Assembly: GCF_029937755.1 (NCBI RefSeq)
Contig: NZ_JAPYPG010000001.1
Coordinates: 372,001-436,000 of the forward strand
DNA length: 64,000 bases
Origin: Henriciella sp.
GTDB taxonomy: Bacteria; Pseudomonadota; Alphaproteobacteria; Caulobacterales; Hyphomonadaceae
Reading direction: 5' to 3'
Below the pieces are notes generated by a model, which saw only the letters and a program-made list of their open reading frames with translations, did not search any database and was not told the DNA's origin. The position numbers were made by a program, and so were the translations under genes. Position 1 is the first letter of the stretch. The number at the start of each line of letters is the position of its first letter. Below are positions 1-9,618 of this stretch, piece by piece.

Positions 1-147
1 CACGTCAGACAATACACCAAAAGCGGGGAAAATGCGGCGCCGATTTGAAAATCGATACGGGCAGCCTAAGCGGCGCCTCGGGGGTTGGAGGTCTCTTGCG
101 ATTGGGCTAGGCGAATGTCCCACACCGAATTCGCCCGAGGCCCGCCC

Positions 148-1146
148 ATGTCCGCCAGTTTTCTTCCGCAGGAAGACGCCGTTCGCAGCGTCGCTATCGA
201 GGTCTTCGAAACCGAGATGGCCGGCATGCGTGATCTCGTCACCAGCCTGAGCGAGCCGGGCGCACCGCTATCGAAGGCGATGCGTGAGAGTGTGAACCTG
301 TGCGGCAATGTTCGTGGCCGGGTGATCGTGACCGGCATGGGCAAGTCCGGCCATGTCGCGCGCAAGATCGCAGCGACACTGGCGTCCACCGGCACCAAGG
401 CGAGTTATGTCCACCCGGCAGAAGCCAGCCATGGTGACCTCGGCATGATCTCTTCGGATGATGTCGTGCTGGCTCTGTCCAACTCCGGCGAGACTGCGGA
501 GCTTGGTGACATTCTAGGCTATGCGGGGCGCTTCGGTATCCCGCTGATCGCGATGACCGCCAATGCGGAGTCCACGCTCGCGCGGGCTGGCGACGTGCAG
601 CTGATCATCCCGAGATCTGCCGAAGCCTGCCTTGTCACACAGGCGCCGACCACATCCACAACGCTCATGATGGCGCTTGGGGATGCCCTCGCCGTGGCAA
701 TCCTGCGGGCACGCGGCTTCACCGCCGACGACTTCCACACGTTCCACCCCGGCGGCAAGCTCGGCGCCTCGCTGAAGCGGGTGACGGACCTGATGCACCA
801 TACCGACATGCCGCTGTGCGGCCCGGAGGCCTCGGTCGAAGACGCAGTCAGCATCATCACGACGTCAGGCTTTGGTTGTGTCGGTGTGGTCGAGGAGGAT
901 GGCCGTCTTACCGGCATGGTCACCGATGGGGACCTTCGCCGTCACTTCAACGAACCGCTGGACGAGAAATCCGTCACCAGCGTCATGACGGAAAACCCGC
1001 GCACGGTGCCGCATGATGCGCTGGCGGCTGAAGCGCTCTCGATGATGAGTTCGCATCGCATTACCGCGCTCTTCATTGTCGATGATGCCGGCAAGCCGCT
1101 CGGCCTGCTGCACGTCCATGACTGTCTGGATAGCGGTGTTATCTAG
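148..1146 (+). CDS. kpsF: D-arabinose-5-phosphate isomerase, KpsF/GutQ family
   Basis: Isomerises ribulose 5-phosphate to arabinose 5-phosphate, the first committed step of Kdo synthesis, in the cytoplasm. The 332-residue product has an N-terminal SIS domain with the phosphosugar motif GMGKSGH at about residues 61-67 and an SNSGET motif, then two CBS domains (from about residue 212 and about 276), the standard KpsF/KdsD layout and length. An upstream in-frame ATG at 85 would add 21 atypical residues; ATG 148 starts the family-like N-terminus and has a weak cgagg in front. The stop overlaps by 4 bp the stop of the convergent mannose-1-phosphate guanylyltransferase. KdsA and KdsB for the next steps are also in this window. 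Confidence 0.93.
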   Translation: MSASFLPQEDAVRSVAIEVFETEMAGMRDLVTSLSEPGAPLSKAMRESVNLCGNVRGRVIVTGMGKSGHVARKIAATLASTGTKASYVHPAEASHGDLGMISSDDVVLALSNSGETAELGDILGYAGRFGIPLIAMTANAESTLARAGDVQLIIPRSAEACLVTQAPTTSTTLMMALGDALAVAILRARGFTADDFHTFHPGGKLGASLKRVTDLMHHTDMPLCGPEASVEDAVSIITTSGFGCVGVVEEDGRLTGMVTDGDLRRHFNEPLDEKSVTSVMTENPRTVPHDALAAEALSMMSSHRITALFIVDDAGKPLGLLHVHDCLDSGVI

Positions 1147-2183
1147 GCGGAAGCCTCAGCGAGCTTCTTTACCGACTGGGCATCTGCCATGGGACAGTTG
1201 ATCCGGTGCCCACCGGCCTCGACCACAATCATATCCTCGAGCCCCTCTACGGAAATCGGCGCCCCTTCTGACCGGATATAGCAATTGCGGCACCCGACCG
1301 CGGTCACCGGCCCCATGAGAACATTGCCCTGGGCATCCTTACTGGAAATTTCCCACAACGCCCGGAAATCGCCTACATCGCTCCAGCCCATATCGACGGG
1401 GACGGCCATGACCGGCTTGAACTGTTCCATAATGGCATAGTCGACGGAAATGCCCGGGCACGCCGCGAAGGCGGCGGCTTCAAGGCGGATTTCATCGCCT
1501 TCGCCCGTGGCCCCTGCAATCGCTTTTTCCACGCCTGACAGCACCTCGGGCGCATGGGTGCGAAACGCGTCGACCATGGTCCCCGCGCGAAACAGGAATA
1601 TCCCTGCATTCCAGAGATAATGGCCCGCTTTCAGATAGGCGTTGGCGGTGTCGAGGTTCGGCTTTTCGACGAACTGGCGCGCCGGGAGGATGGGCGCATC
1701 GCCCGGTTCGGCGTCGATATAACCATAGCCTGTCGCTGGATGATCCGGCTCAATGCCGAATGTCACGATACTGCCGTCCCGGGCAGCCTGCAGGCCTGTC
1801 GCGATTGCGTCGACAAAGCGCTCGGGGTGGCGGATGGCGTGATCGGCCGGCATGATGAGCAGAAGGTCGTCAGGATCTGCGATCAGGCTCGCAGCGGCGA
1901 CAGCCGGCGCAGAATTGCGCCCCAGCGGCTCAAGGATCAGGCGCGCATTTGGAACTTCCGCCCGGATCAGGTCACGGTGGCGTTCATTGCCGACCACAGT
2001 GCAATCGGCAAATGCCAGCCTGTCATCGACCGCCTGCACCCGAGCCGCCGTTTCACCGAGCATGGAGGACTGACCTTCCAGGGTCAGGAACTGTTTCGGA
2101 CGCTCAGCCGTCGAGAGCGGCCACAGGCGCGAGCCGACCCCACCGCACAGGATTACCGGCGTGACTGTCACAGGTTGAACCAT
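1143..2183 (-). CDS. manC: Mannose-1-phosphate guanylyltransferase
   Basis: Makes GDP-mannose from mannose 1-phosphate and GTP, feeding the gmd/fcl GDP-fucose pathway found at 15.3-17.3 kb. The 346-residue protein has the nucleotidyltransferase signature GGVGSRLWP at residues 14-22, a PKQF motif after it and the FVEKP sugar-nucleotide motif around residue 170. At this length it is the monofunctional form: the C-terminal cupin with phosphomannose isomerase activity of long ManC/AlgA proteins is absent. The Fe-ADH gene upstream is co-directional, about 75 bp away, so the two may be co-transcribed. Confidence 0.92.
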   Translation of the reverse strand: MVQPVTVTPVILCGGVGSRLWPLSTAERPKQFLTLEGQSSMLGETAARVQAVDDRLAFADCTVVGNERHRDLIRAEVPNARLILEPLGRNSAPAVAAASLIADPDDLLLIMPADHAIRHPERFVDAIATGLQAARDGSIVTFGIEPDHPATGYGYIDAEPGDAPILPARQFVEKPNLDTANAYLKAGHYLWNAGIFLFRAGTMVDAFRTHAPEVLSGVEKAIAGATGEGDEIRLEAAAFAACPGISVDYAIMEQFKPVMAVPVDMGWSDVGDFRALWEISSKDAQGNVLMGPVTAVGCRNCYIRSEGAPISVEGLEDMIVVEAGGHRINCPMADAQSVKKLAEASA

Positions 2184-2258
2184 CTTTTCCCCTTATCACT
2201 GAGCGCGATGCAATGCCCAGTGACAGCCAAGAAAAAAACATACCAGAATGCGAGTTTT

Positions 2259-3392
2259 CTATCCGAGCGCCCGTTCGTAGATGCGCTCATAGTCTTCCTG
2301 GCTCGCCGGTTTGGCATTGCCGCGGTGCGCCAGATCAGCCAGCGCATATTCGACAACACCCGGTCCATCGGACGCTTCAAGGCCGATTTCCTTCAGCGTG
2401 TGCGGGATGCCGATACTCTCGTTCAGTTTCGAGATCGCATCGGCCAGGTCGGCGCCTTCCTTCAGACCCATGGCAAACCGCAGGCGTTCATACTTCCGCT
2501 CGGCAGCACCTTCATTGAAGCGCAGCAGGTGGGGCAGGAAGATCGCATTCAGGGTGCCGTGGTGAAGCTTCTTCTCGTGCAGGCGGCCCGCCGCGTGCGA
2601 CAGGGCGTGAACACTGCCGAGGCCCTTCACGAAGGCAAGCGCACCTTCATAGGACGCCATCATCATGTGCCAGCGCGCTTCCGGGTCGGAGCCGTCCTCG
2701 ACAGCACGCTTCAGCCAGCCATCGCCGACCGCCCGTGTCAGGCCGTCATAGCCGATCCCTTCGGCAGGCGGATTGGAAACGGGGACGAGAACGGCCTCGA
2801 TGCAGTGGGTGACCGCATCCATGCCGGTCGCCGCCGTCATCATCTTCGGCAGGCCGAATGTCAGGTCCGGATCACAGATGGCGACCGGGGGAATAAGGTT
2901 CGGCGAAGCGAAGGTTTCCTTGCGGCCATTATTCATCGTGGTGATCATGCCGAGGGACACTTCAGAGCCGGTGCCCGCCGTGGTCGGGATAGCGATCAGC
3001 GGCGGCAGTTTCTTGATATGCTTCGACCCACCTGACATGGCCGCATATTTCTCGAGCGGGCCTTCATGGCTTGCGAGCAGGCCGACCGCCTTGGACAGGT
3101 CCATGCTGGAGCCGCCGCCAAGCGCGATGATGCCATCGGCGCCTGCGCTCTTGTAAAGATCCGTGACCTTGATCGCCTGGTCTTCGGTCGGGTTGGCAAC
3201 CGTCTCTGCAAAGACGCCGGCAGGCTCAGCACCGAGGGCTTCGAGGATCGTCTCGAGGATGCCGGCGCTCTTGATCCCCGGATCGGTGATAATGAAGGGT
3301 TTCGACACGCCCTGGCCGCGCAGCACGCCTGGCAGCTTCTGGATCGCACCATGGTCGAAGATGCAGGTGTTCATGAAGGTCATTACAGGCAT
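2259..3392 (-). CDS. Iron-containing alcohol dehydrogenase
   Basis: NAD(P)-dependent oxidoreductase of the group III metal ADH family, cytoplasmic. The 377-residue product has the GGGS nucleotide-binding motif at about 92-95, the PTTAGTGSE motif at about 136-144, and the expected metal ligands, D192 and H196 (MDAVTH) and H262 and H278. The substrate is not evident. Its setting between manC and Kdo/sugar genes raises the possibility of a sugar role; KdnB, which oxidises Kdo at C8 in Shewanella for 8-amino-Kdo synthesis, belongs to this family, but the partner aminotransferase KdnA is not in the window. An ordinary aldehyde/alcohol role is equally possible. Confidence 0.85.
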   Translation of the reverse strand: MPVMTFMNTCIFDHGAIQKLPGVLRGQGVSKPFIITDPGIKSAGILETILEALGAEPAGVFAETVANPTEDQAIKVTDLYKSAGADGIIALGGGSSMDLSKAVGLLASHEGPLEKYAAMSGGSKHIKKLPPLIAIPTTAGTGSEVSLGMITTMNNGRKETFASPNLIPPVAICDPDLTFGLPKMMTAATGMDAVTHCIEAVLVPVSNPPAEGIGYDGLTRAVGDGWLKRAVEDGSDPEARWHMMMASYEGALAFVKGLGSVHALSHAAGRLHEKKLHHGTLNAIFLPHLLRFNEGAAERKYERLRFAMGLKEGADLADAISKLNESIGIPHTLKEIGLEASDGPGVVEYALADLAHRGNAKPASQEDYERIYERALG

Positions 3393-3555
3393 GACGGTCT
3401 CGCTCTTTTGTCAGGCTAATCAACTAGCACTGGTAGGATGTTGAGGGCGGTGTGCGCAAGCCGGGCCCACGCGTCAATATGACCTTGAGCTTGGGAGCGC
3501 TATCCGTTTGTGTGGCCTCCGCTCCAATACGTCATCGCATATGAGGCAATTCATC

Positions 3556-4557
3556 ATGGCATCTTCCCTCAGGATCGGCCTTCTCGGCGCAGCGCGAATT
3601 ACGCCCAAGGCGGTGTGTGAGCCTGCCCATGTGGTTGGTCGCTGCTCACTGCGGGGCGTCGCCGCCCGCGACAAGCAACGCGCGAGCCTGTTTGCCGAGG
3701 AGCATGGCATTGAGGAGGTCTTCGACAGTTATGAAAGCCTGATCGAGAGCGACGAGATCGACCTCATCTACAACCCACTGCCCATCAACCGGCATGCCGA
3801 GTGGACCATCCGCGCACTTGAAGCCGGCAAGCATGTGCTCTGCGAAAAGCCCTTCGCGATGAATGTGGAAGAGGCAAAGGCGATGCTCGCCGCCGCCCGA
3901 AAAAGCGGCAAGCGTGTGATCGAAGCTTTCCACTATCGCTATCACCCGGCTTTTGCCGCGTGCATGGACTGGGTCGGCTCTGGCCGGATTGGGGAGGTCA
4001 GGCGTGTCGATGCAGACTTCTCAGTCCAGATTCGTGACAGCGATGACGAAATCCGCCAGCTCCCCGATACCGGGGGCGGGGCAATGATGGATCTTGGCTG
4101 CTATCCGCTAAGCTGGGCGCTGAACCTGTTCGGAGACAATCTGGAATTTGTCGACTCCAGGGCCGAACTGACCGCTCGCGGTGTCGATGAAAGCATGCAG
4201 TCCCGTCTCCAGCATGACAGCGGCGCGTTCGTTCACCTGACGACCAGCATGGCACAGGGCACTGCTTTCAAGGCCGAGATGACGATTGCCGGCTCTGACG
4301 GGCTGATCCATTTCATCAATCCCCTTGCGCCTCATCTGGGCGCAAGCCTGAGCCTCATCACGGCCGATGGCGAGGAGACAGACCAGTGGGGGCCAATCAG
4401 CCCGATTTCCACTTACACCTGGCAGCTCGCCGCCCTTGTCGAGGCCCTCGAAACAGGGGCCGCGCTGCCGACCGAAGGCGAGATCATCCTGCCTCAGCAA
4501 AAGATGCTCGACGACATCTATGAAGATGCCGGGCTTCGCGGCCTTCGCTACCGCTGA
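3556..4557 (+). CDS. Gfo/Idh/MocA family sugar oxidoreductase
   Basis: NAD(P)-dependent oxidoreductase with an N-terminal Rossmann fold and a C-terminal mixed domain typical of glucose-fructose oxidoreductases and myo-inositol dehydrogenases. Visible marks are the glycine-rich start (IGLLGAARI), the EKPF motif with the catalytic lysine, and a YRYHP/DLGCY region. Three in-frame starts exist (TTG 3508, ATG 3541, ATG 3556); 3556 has gagg ten bases upstream and begins exactly at the family N-terminus, giving 333 residues. Substrate unknown. It is the first of three members of this superfamily in the window (also 24,678 and 40,549). Confidence 0.85.
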   Translation: MASSLRIGLLGAARITPKAVCEPAHVVGRCSLRGVAARDKQRASLFAEEHGIEEVFDSYESLIESDEIDLIYNPLPINRHAEWTIRALEAGKHVLCEKPFAMNVEEAKAMLAAARKSGKRVIEAFHYRYHPAFAACMDWVGSGRIGEVRRVDADFSVQIRDSDDEIRQLPDTGGGAMMDLGCYPLSWALNLFGDNLEFVDSRAELTARGVDESMQSRLQHDSGAFVHLTTSMAQGTAFKAEMTIAGSDGLIHFINPLAPHLGASLSLITADGEETDQWGPISPISTYTWQLAALVEALETGAALPTEGEIILPQQKMLDDIYEDAGLRGLRYR

Positions 4558-4631
4558 CTGGTGCTGCCTGTTGACTTGGCCCGGTCCGTCGGGCCCGATA
4601 CCGGCTGGAAATTCTTCAACGACAACAGGAC

Positions 4632-6494
4632 ATGCCCGTGAGCGACCCCATCCTTTCCGTCAGAGACCTGAAGATCGATTTCGACACGCCTGACGGGACA
4701 GTGAACGCCGTAAAGGGGACGAGCTTTGACGTGGCACCGGGCGAATGCCTCGGCATTGTGGGGGAATCCGGGTCGGGCAAAAGTCAGTCGGCGCTCGCCG
4801 CCATGGGGCTGATCGCCGATAACGGGACGGTCTCCGGCTCGATCCAGTTTGCAGGCCAGGAGATGGTCGGCGCCAAGGCCTCTACGCTTCGCAAGGTGCG
4901 CGGGGCACAGATGTCGATGATCTTCCAGGACCCGCTCACCTCGCTGACCCCGCACATGACGGTCGGGGCGCAGATGCGCGAAGTGCTGGCCCTGCACCGC
5001 GACCTGAAAGGCGAAGCCGCCACGAAGAAATGCGTCGACTGGCTGGAACAGGTGCGCATTCCGGAAGCCCGCCGCCGGCTCGACCAGTTCCCGCATGAGC
5101 TTTCCGGCGGCATGCGCCAGCGTGTCATGGTCGCCATTGCCATGCTGTGCGACCCGAAACTGCTGCTTGCCGATGAGCCGACAACCGCACTCGATGTCAC
5201 CGTCCAGGCGCAGGTGCTGGACCTGATGTACGACCTCCAGAAGGACACCAATACCGGCATCGTCCTGATCACGCATGATATGGGTGTGGTCGCACGCATG
5301 TGTGACCGCGTGGTCGTGATGAAGGATGGCGAGATCGTCGAGACCGGCACCAGCGACTCGATCTTCTACGAGCCGAAGCACGAATACACGCAGATGCTGC
5401 TCAACGCCGTGCCGCGCATCGACCAGCCCAACCGCGAAGGCCGTCCGATGCTCGGCCCCCCGCCGGAAGCCTCGGTCGAGCCCCTGATCCGGGCGGAAGA
5501 CGTGAAGGTGCAGTTCCCGGTCAATGTCGGCGGCGGCCTGTTCGGCAGGACGAAAATGCTGCGCGCCGTCGATGGCGTGTCCTTTGACCTGCGCCCGGGT
5601 GAAACGCTCGGCGTTGTCGGCGAGTCCGGCTGCGGCAAGTCCACGCTCGCCCGCGCCGTTCTGAAACTGGTGCCGCAGTCAGCCGGCAGTGTCTCCTATA
5701 TGGGCCGCGACATCACCCATGCCGACCGCAAGGAAATGAACGGCCTGCGTGATGACCTCCAGATCGTTTTCCAGGACCCGCTCGCCTCGCTCGATCCGCG
5801 CATGACCATTGGCCAATCGATTGCCGAGCCGCTGACCGTGCACAAGCCGGAGATCGGAAAAGCCGAGCGCGAGAAGATGGTGCGCGACTTCCTGCCCCGT
5901 GTCGGCCTCTCCCCGGGCCTCGTCAACCGCTACCCGCACGAGCTGTCGGGCGGCCAGAACCAGCGCGTCGGTATCGCGCGTGCGATGATCCTGCGGCCCA
6001 AACTCCTCATCTGCGACGAGGCGGTCTCCGCACTCGACGTCTCGGTACAGGCGCAGGTCGTCGACTTGCTGATCGACCTCCAGAAGGAGTTCGGCCTCGC
6101 CATGATCTTCATCAGCCATGACCTTTCGGTGGTGCGCGAGATCAGCCACCGCGTGATGGTTCTCTATCTCGGCAAGGTCGTCGAAGTGGCCGACCGGACC
6201 GCGATCTATGAAGATGCGCGCCATCCCTACACCAAGGCGCTCATTTCCGCTGTGCCGACGCCGGACCCGGAGTTCGAGCGCGGCAAGGAACGCATCAAGC
6301 TGCGCGGCGACCTGCCCTCTCCGCTCGACCGCCGCTCACCGCTGCGCTTCATGAAATCTGTGATCGTGGATGACCCGGATGCCGAGCAATACAATCCGCA
6401 GCTGATCGAGGTCGCCCCTGGCCATCTCGTCGCCGAGCATGACCCGTATGAGAGCGTCGAAGGGCTTTACGCGAAGAAGACCGAGGCGGCTTAA
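4632..6494 (+). CDS. Tandem ABC transporter ATPase, dipeptide/oligopeptide type
   Basis: One polypeptide of 620 residues carries two complete ABC ATPase domains of the DppD/DppF (GsiA, YejF) kind, each with Walker A (GESGSGKS in the first, GESGCGKST in the second), an LSGG signature (LSGGMRQR and LSGGQNQR), Walker B ending in DEP or DEA, and an oligopeptide-ABC C-terminal segment. It would energise uptake of peptides, glutathione or similar solutes through a pair of membrane permeases. No permease or solute-binding gene is in the window, so its partners must be encoded elsewhere. Its stop overlaps the stop of the convergent kdsA. Confidence 0.93.
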   Translation: MPVSDPILSVRDLKIDFDTPDGTVNAVKGTSFDVAPGECLGIVGESGSGKSQSALAAMGLIADNGTVSGSIQFAGQEMVGAKASTLRKVRGAQMSMIFQDPLTSLTPHMTVGAQMREVLALHRDLKGEAATKKCVDWLEQVRIPEARRRLDQFPHELSGGMRQRVMVAIAMLCDPKLLLADEPTTALDVTVQAQVLDLMYDLQKDTNTGIVLITHDMGVVARMCDRVVVMKDGEIVETGTSDSIFYEPKHEYTQMLLNAVPRIDQPNREGRPMLGPPPEASVEPLIRAEDVKVQFPVNVGGGLFGRTKMLRAVDGVSFDLRPGETLGVVGESGCGKSTLARAVLKLVPQSAGSVSYMGRDITHADRKEMNGLRDDLQIVFQDPLASLDPRMTIGQSIAEPLTVHKPEIGKAEREKMVRDFLPRVGLSPGLVNRYPHELSGGQNQRVGIARAMILRPKLLICDEAVSALDVSVQAQVVDLLIDLQKEFGLAMIFISHDLSVVREISHRVMVLYLGKVVEVADRTAIYEDARHPYTKALISAVPTPDPEFERGKERIKLRGDLPSPLDRRSPLRFMKSVIVDDPDAEQYNPQLIEVAPGHLVAEHDPYESVEGLYAKKTEAA

Positions 6495-7345
6495 CCGTTC
6501 ACCGTCTCGTGGATCGTCTTCAGCGTCCTCAGCAGCGGCTCGGCCGACTCCAGCGGCAGGCAGCTTGGACCATCGCAAAGCGCCTTGTCCGGGTCGGGGT
6601 GGAATTCGAGGAAGACGCCGTCGGCCCCGGCCGCAATCGCTGACTTCGCGATGATGGCCACGCCTTCGCGCCGCCCGCCGGTCGAACCGCCGGCTGTGCG
6701 CGGATCGGCGCCGGGCAGCTGGACGGCATGGGTCGCATCGATGGTCACCGGTACGCCGAGATCCTTCATCGCCTGAATGCCCAGCATGTCGACGACGAGA
6801 TTGTTGTAACCGAAGCTCGCGCCACGTTCGCAGAGAATGGTCGGGTTCTTCGGGCCGGTCACTTCACCGACCTTGGAGATGATGTTCTTGCAGTCCCACG
6901 GCGCGAGGAACTGCGCCTTCTTCACATGCAGCCAGCCATCGCGCGCCTTCACGGCTTTCGCGCCAGCGACAACGAGATCGGTCTGGCGGCAGAGGAAGGC
7001 CGGAACCTGGATGATCTCCGCCACTTCAGCGACCGGCTCGGCCTGATCTTCGGTGTGGTAGTCGGTGATCACCGGGACATCGAATGCGGCCTTCACCTCG
7101 GAGAGGATCTTCAGCCCCTCTTCCAGCCCCGGTCCGCGGTAGGAGGTGATCGAGGAGCGGTTCGCCTTGTCGAAACTCGCCTTGAAGACATAGGGCAGGC
7201 CCAGCCGCTCGCAGACGCCCTTCAGGTGCTCGCCGATACGCATGGCGAGGTCACGGTTTTCCAGCACATTCATGCCGGCCATGACGGTCATCGGATGGCC
7301 GTCACCAATGGAAATATTGTGCGAAGCAAGCGTGAGACTCGACAT
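6491..7345 (-). CDS. kdsA: 3-deoxy-8-phosphooctulonate synthase (Kdo-8-P synthase)
   Basis: Condenses arabinose 5-phosphate with phosphoenolpyruvate to Kdo 8-phosphate. The 284-residue product is of usual family length and shows the KdsA hallmarks [11 protein letters not shown], the TDYHTEDQ motif, FLCRQTDL and [10 protein letters not shown]. An in-frame start at 7408 adds 21 unrelated residues; ATG 7345 is preceded by an aggaaac/aggat region and begins the canonical N-terminus. It is not linked to pyrG or eno as in many proteobacteria; it lies between the ABC ATPase and ilvA, divergent from ilvA over about 130 bp. Confidence 0.96.
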   Translation of the reverse strand: MSSLTLASHNISIGDGHPMTVMAGMNVLENRDLAMRIGEHLKGVCERLGLPYVFKASFDKANRSSITSYRGPGLEEGLKILSEVKAAFDVPVITDYHTEDQAEPVAEVAEIIQVPAFLCRQTDLVVAGAKAVKARDGWLHVKKAQFLAPWDCKNIISKVGEVTGPKNPTILCERGASFGYNNLVVDMLGIQAMKDLGVPVTIDATHAVQLPGADPRTAGGSTGGRREGVAIIAKSAIAAGADGVFLEFHPDPDKALCDGPSCLPLESAEPLLRTLKTIHETVNG

Positions 7346-7475
7346 GGGTGAAATCCTGTTTCCTGTGGGCTCGCGAATAGACAAGAGCGCGCTCAGCAGC
7401 AAGGGCACAAGCGCCGCTTGCTCTCAGCTGCGCGCCTCAATAGGGTGCGCCGCGACCAGCCTGGGACCCTGCCTC

Positions 7476-8690
7476 ATGAGTGAAAGCCTGCCAATCAACC
7501 TCGACGATGTCCGTGATGCCGCGCGCATCATTGAAGGTCAGGTCGAACGTACCCCGATGCGCAAGTCCAAAACGCTGTCGGAGATTACGGGCGCGGAGAT
7601 CTGGATCAAGTTCGAGAACCAGCAGTTCACCGCCGCCTTCAAGGAACGTGGCGCGCTGAACAAGCTCTCGCGCCTGACGGATGAGGAGAAGGCGGTTGGC
7701 GTCATCGCGGCTTCGGCTGGAAACCACTCGCAGGGCGTAGCCTATCATGGCCGCCGCCTCGGCATCCCGGTTACCATCTGCATGCCCGTCACGACACCGT
7801 TCAACAAGGTCGAGCATACGCGCGCCTTCGGCGCCCGCGTGCTGCTGGAAGGCAATACATTCGACGAGGCGAAAGCCTATGCCGAAACCGTGCGCCAGCG
7901 CGAAGGACTGACCTTCATCCATCCCTTCGACGATCCGCACATCATGGCCGGACAGGGCACCGCTGCGCTTGAAATGTTCGAGGACGGCCCGGAGCTCGAC
8001 GTCCTGGTCGTGCCGATTGGTGGCGGCGGGCTGATCTCCGGCTGCGCCACGGTCGCCAAGGCGCTGAAGCCGGACATCCGTGTCGTCGGCGTGCAGGCCG
8101 CGATGTATCCGAGCATGTTCGCCGCCATCCAGGGCCGCGAGGCCAAGACTGGCGGGGCCTCCATCGCCGAAGGCATTTCGGTGAAACAGCCAGGCGAGCT
8201 GACGCAGAAGGTCGTCCGTGCGCTGGTCGACGAGATCGTGCTGGTCGAGGAAGAGCACCTCGAACGCGCCATCACCCTGTTTGCCGATGTCGAAAAGACG
8301 ATTGCGGAAGGCGCCGGGGCTGCCGGACTTGCGGCCCTGCTCGCGCACCCGTCGAAGTTTGCCGGCAAACGTGTCGGGCTGGTGCTCTGTGGCGGCAATA
8401 TCGATACCCGCCTGCTCGCCTCGGTGCTGACCCGCGCGCTGGTGCGCGAGAAGCGCCTGTCGAACATCCGTATCATCGGCGATGACCGCCCGGGCCTGCT
8501 GGCGCTGGTCTCAAAGATCATCGGCGACAACGGCGCCAACATCATGGAAGTCGCGCACAATCGCATCGCGCTCGACGTACCTGCCAAGGGCGCAGAGTTC
8601 GACATCCTTATGGAAACGCGCGACGCCCAGCACACGCAGGAAATCATCGACGCGCTGGCCCAGGCGGGCTATCCGCCGAGACGCAACTGA
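7476..8690 (+). CDS. ilvA: Threonine ammonia-lyase with C-terminal ACT domain
   Basis: PLP enzyme converting threonine to 2-oxobutanoate and ammonia. The 404-residue protein has the PLP lysine in AAFKERGA (about residues 51-58), an ASAGNHSQG phosphate-binding region, a glycine-rich GGGGLISG loop and a single C-terminal ACT domain beginning near residue 330 (RIIGDDRPGLL). One ACT domain and this length match the short catabolic/IlvA-1C subfamily rather than the 510-residue biosynthetic enzyme. The long upstream frame to 7242 lies over kdsA; ATG 7476 gives the family N-terminus. Divergent from kdsA. Confidence 0.92.
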   Translation: MSESLPINLDDVRDAARIIEGQVERTPMRKSKTLSEITGAEIWIKFENQQFTAAFKERGALNKLSRLTDEEKAVGVIAASAGNHSQGVAYHGRRLGIPVTICMPVTTPFNKVEHTRAFGARVLLEGNTFDEAKAYAETVRQREGLTFIHPFDDPHIMAGQGTAALEMFEDGPELDVLVVPIGGGGLISGCATVAKALKPDIRVVGVQAAMYPSMFAAIQGREAKTGGASIAEGISVKQPGELTQKVVRALVDEIVLVEEEHLERAITLFADVEKTIAEGAGAAGLAALLAHPSKFAGKRVGLVLCGGNIDTRLLASVLTRALVREKRLSNIRIIGDDRPGLLALVSKIIGDNGANIMEVAHNRIALDVPAKGAEFDILMETRDAQHTQEIIDALAQAGYPPRRN

Positions 8691-8717
8691 TCATCCCCAG
8701 GACGAGGATATTCTCCC

Positions 8718-9587
8718 ATGTTCAGAACGATCGCCTTCTCCGCCCTCGCCATCGGCCTTGCCGCCTGTAGCGGTGGGACATCTTCGACGGATTTCGACAG
8801 CTTCTTCCCCTGGGACCCGGACCGCGCGGACGTGCAGGAAACCGATAGCGGCCTGCAATATGTCGTCGTCGAGGAAGGGCCGGAGGACGGCACGTCGCCG
8901 AAAATCGATTCCACCGTTCAGGTCATGTATGAAGGCCGGCTGACCGACGGCACGACCTTTGACGGCACGTTCGAGGACGGTCAGCCAGCCATCTTCGGTG
9001 TCGGCCAGGTCATCCCCGGCTGGACGCAGGGCCTGCAACTGATGTCTGAAGGCGACGAATATGTCTTCTACATCCCCTCCGAGCTCGGCTACGGCCAGAA
9101 TCCGCGCCCCGGCGGCAAGATCAAGCCCGGCGACGACCTGATCTTCCGCGTACAGCTGCAGGAGGTTTTCGAACCGAAGCCGGCTGACGAGGAAGCCTGG
9201 AACACCTACGTGCCGTGGGACTCCTCCAAGGAAGACGTCCAGAAAACCGATTCCGGGCTCGAATATGTCGTTCTGGAAAGCGGCGACGGCACCGGCAACA
9301 GCCCGACGCCGAGCGATACGGTCGTGGTCTTCTATGAAGGCCGCATGGCCGAGACAGGCGAGGTCTTCGACAGCGCCTTTCAGCGCGGCCAGCCGCTGAT
9401 GATTCAGCCAGCCCAGGTGATCCCGGGCTGGAAGGAAGCGCTTTCCATGATGAAACCCGGCGACCGCTGGCTGGTCCACATTCCGTCCGAGCTCGGTTAT
9501 GGCGAGCGCGGACACCCGGCCGGCATTCCGCCAAACGCCGACCTCAATTTCGAGGTCGAGCTGGTCGACGTCCTGAAGACGAAGTAG
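8718..9587 (+). CDS. Lipoprotein with two FKBP-type prolyl isomerase domains
   Basis: Predicted envelope-anchored peptidyl-prolyl cis-trans isomerase. A lipoprotein signal is clear: a short basic start, a hydrophobic stretch and the lipobox LAAC with cysteine 17. Two FKBP domains follow, about residues 35-150 and 170-289. Each begins with a matching segment (WDPDRADVQETDSGLQYVV; WDSSKEDVQKTDSGLEYVV) and contains the VMYEGR/VFYEGR, VIPGW and PSELGYG signatures, so the gene arose by internal duplication. It follows ilvA by 27 bp, with an aggacgagga ribosome-binding region, and may be co-transcribed with it. Confidence 0.9.
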   Translation: MFRTIAFSALAIGLAACSGGTSSTDFDSFFPWDPDRADVQETDSGLQYVVVEEGPEDGTSPKIDSTVQVMYEGRLTDGTTFDGTFEDGQPAIFGVGQVIPGWTQGLQLMSEGDEYVFYIPSELGYGQNPRPGGKIKPGDDLIFRVQLQEVFEPKPADEEAWNTYVPWDSSKEDVQKTDSGLEYVVLESGDGTGNSPTPSDTVVVFYEGRMAETGEVFDSAFQRGQPLMIQPAQVIPGWKEALSMMKPGDRWLVHIPSELGYGERGHPAGIPPNADLNFEVELVDVLKTK

Positions 9588-9618
9588 GTCCGCGCGCCGC
9601 CCTCAAGGGGAAGCCGAC

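Noticed and set aside
1554-3035. 493-residue open frame on the plus strand
   Set aside because: It lies opposite manC and the Fe-ADH gene, whose products have full family motifs; its translation is Arg/Gln-rich with no domain.
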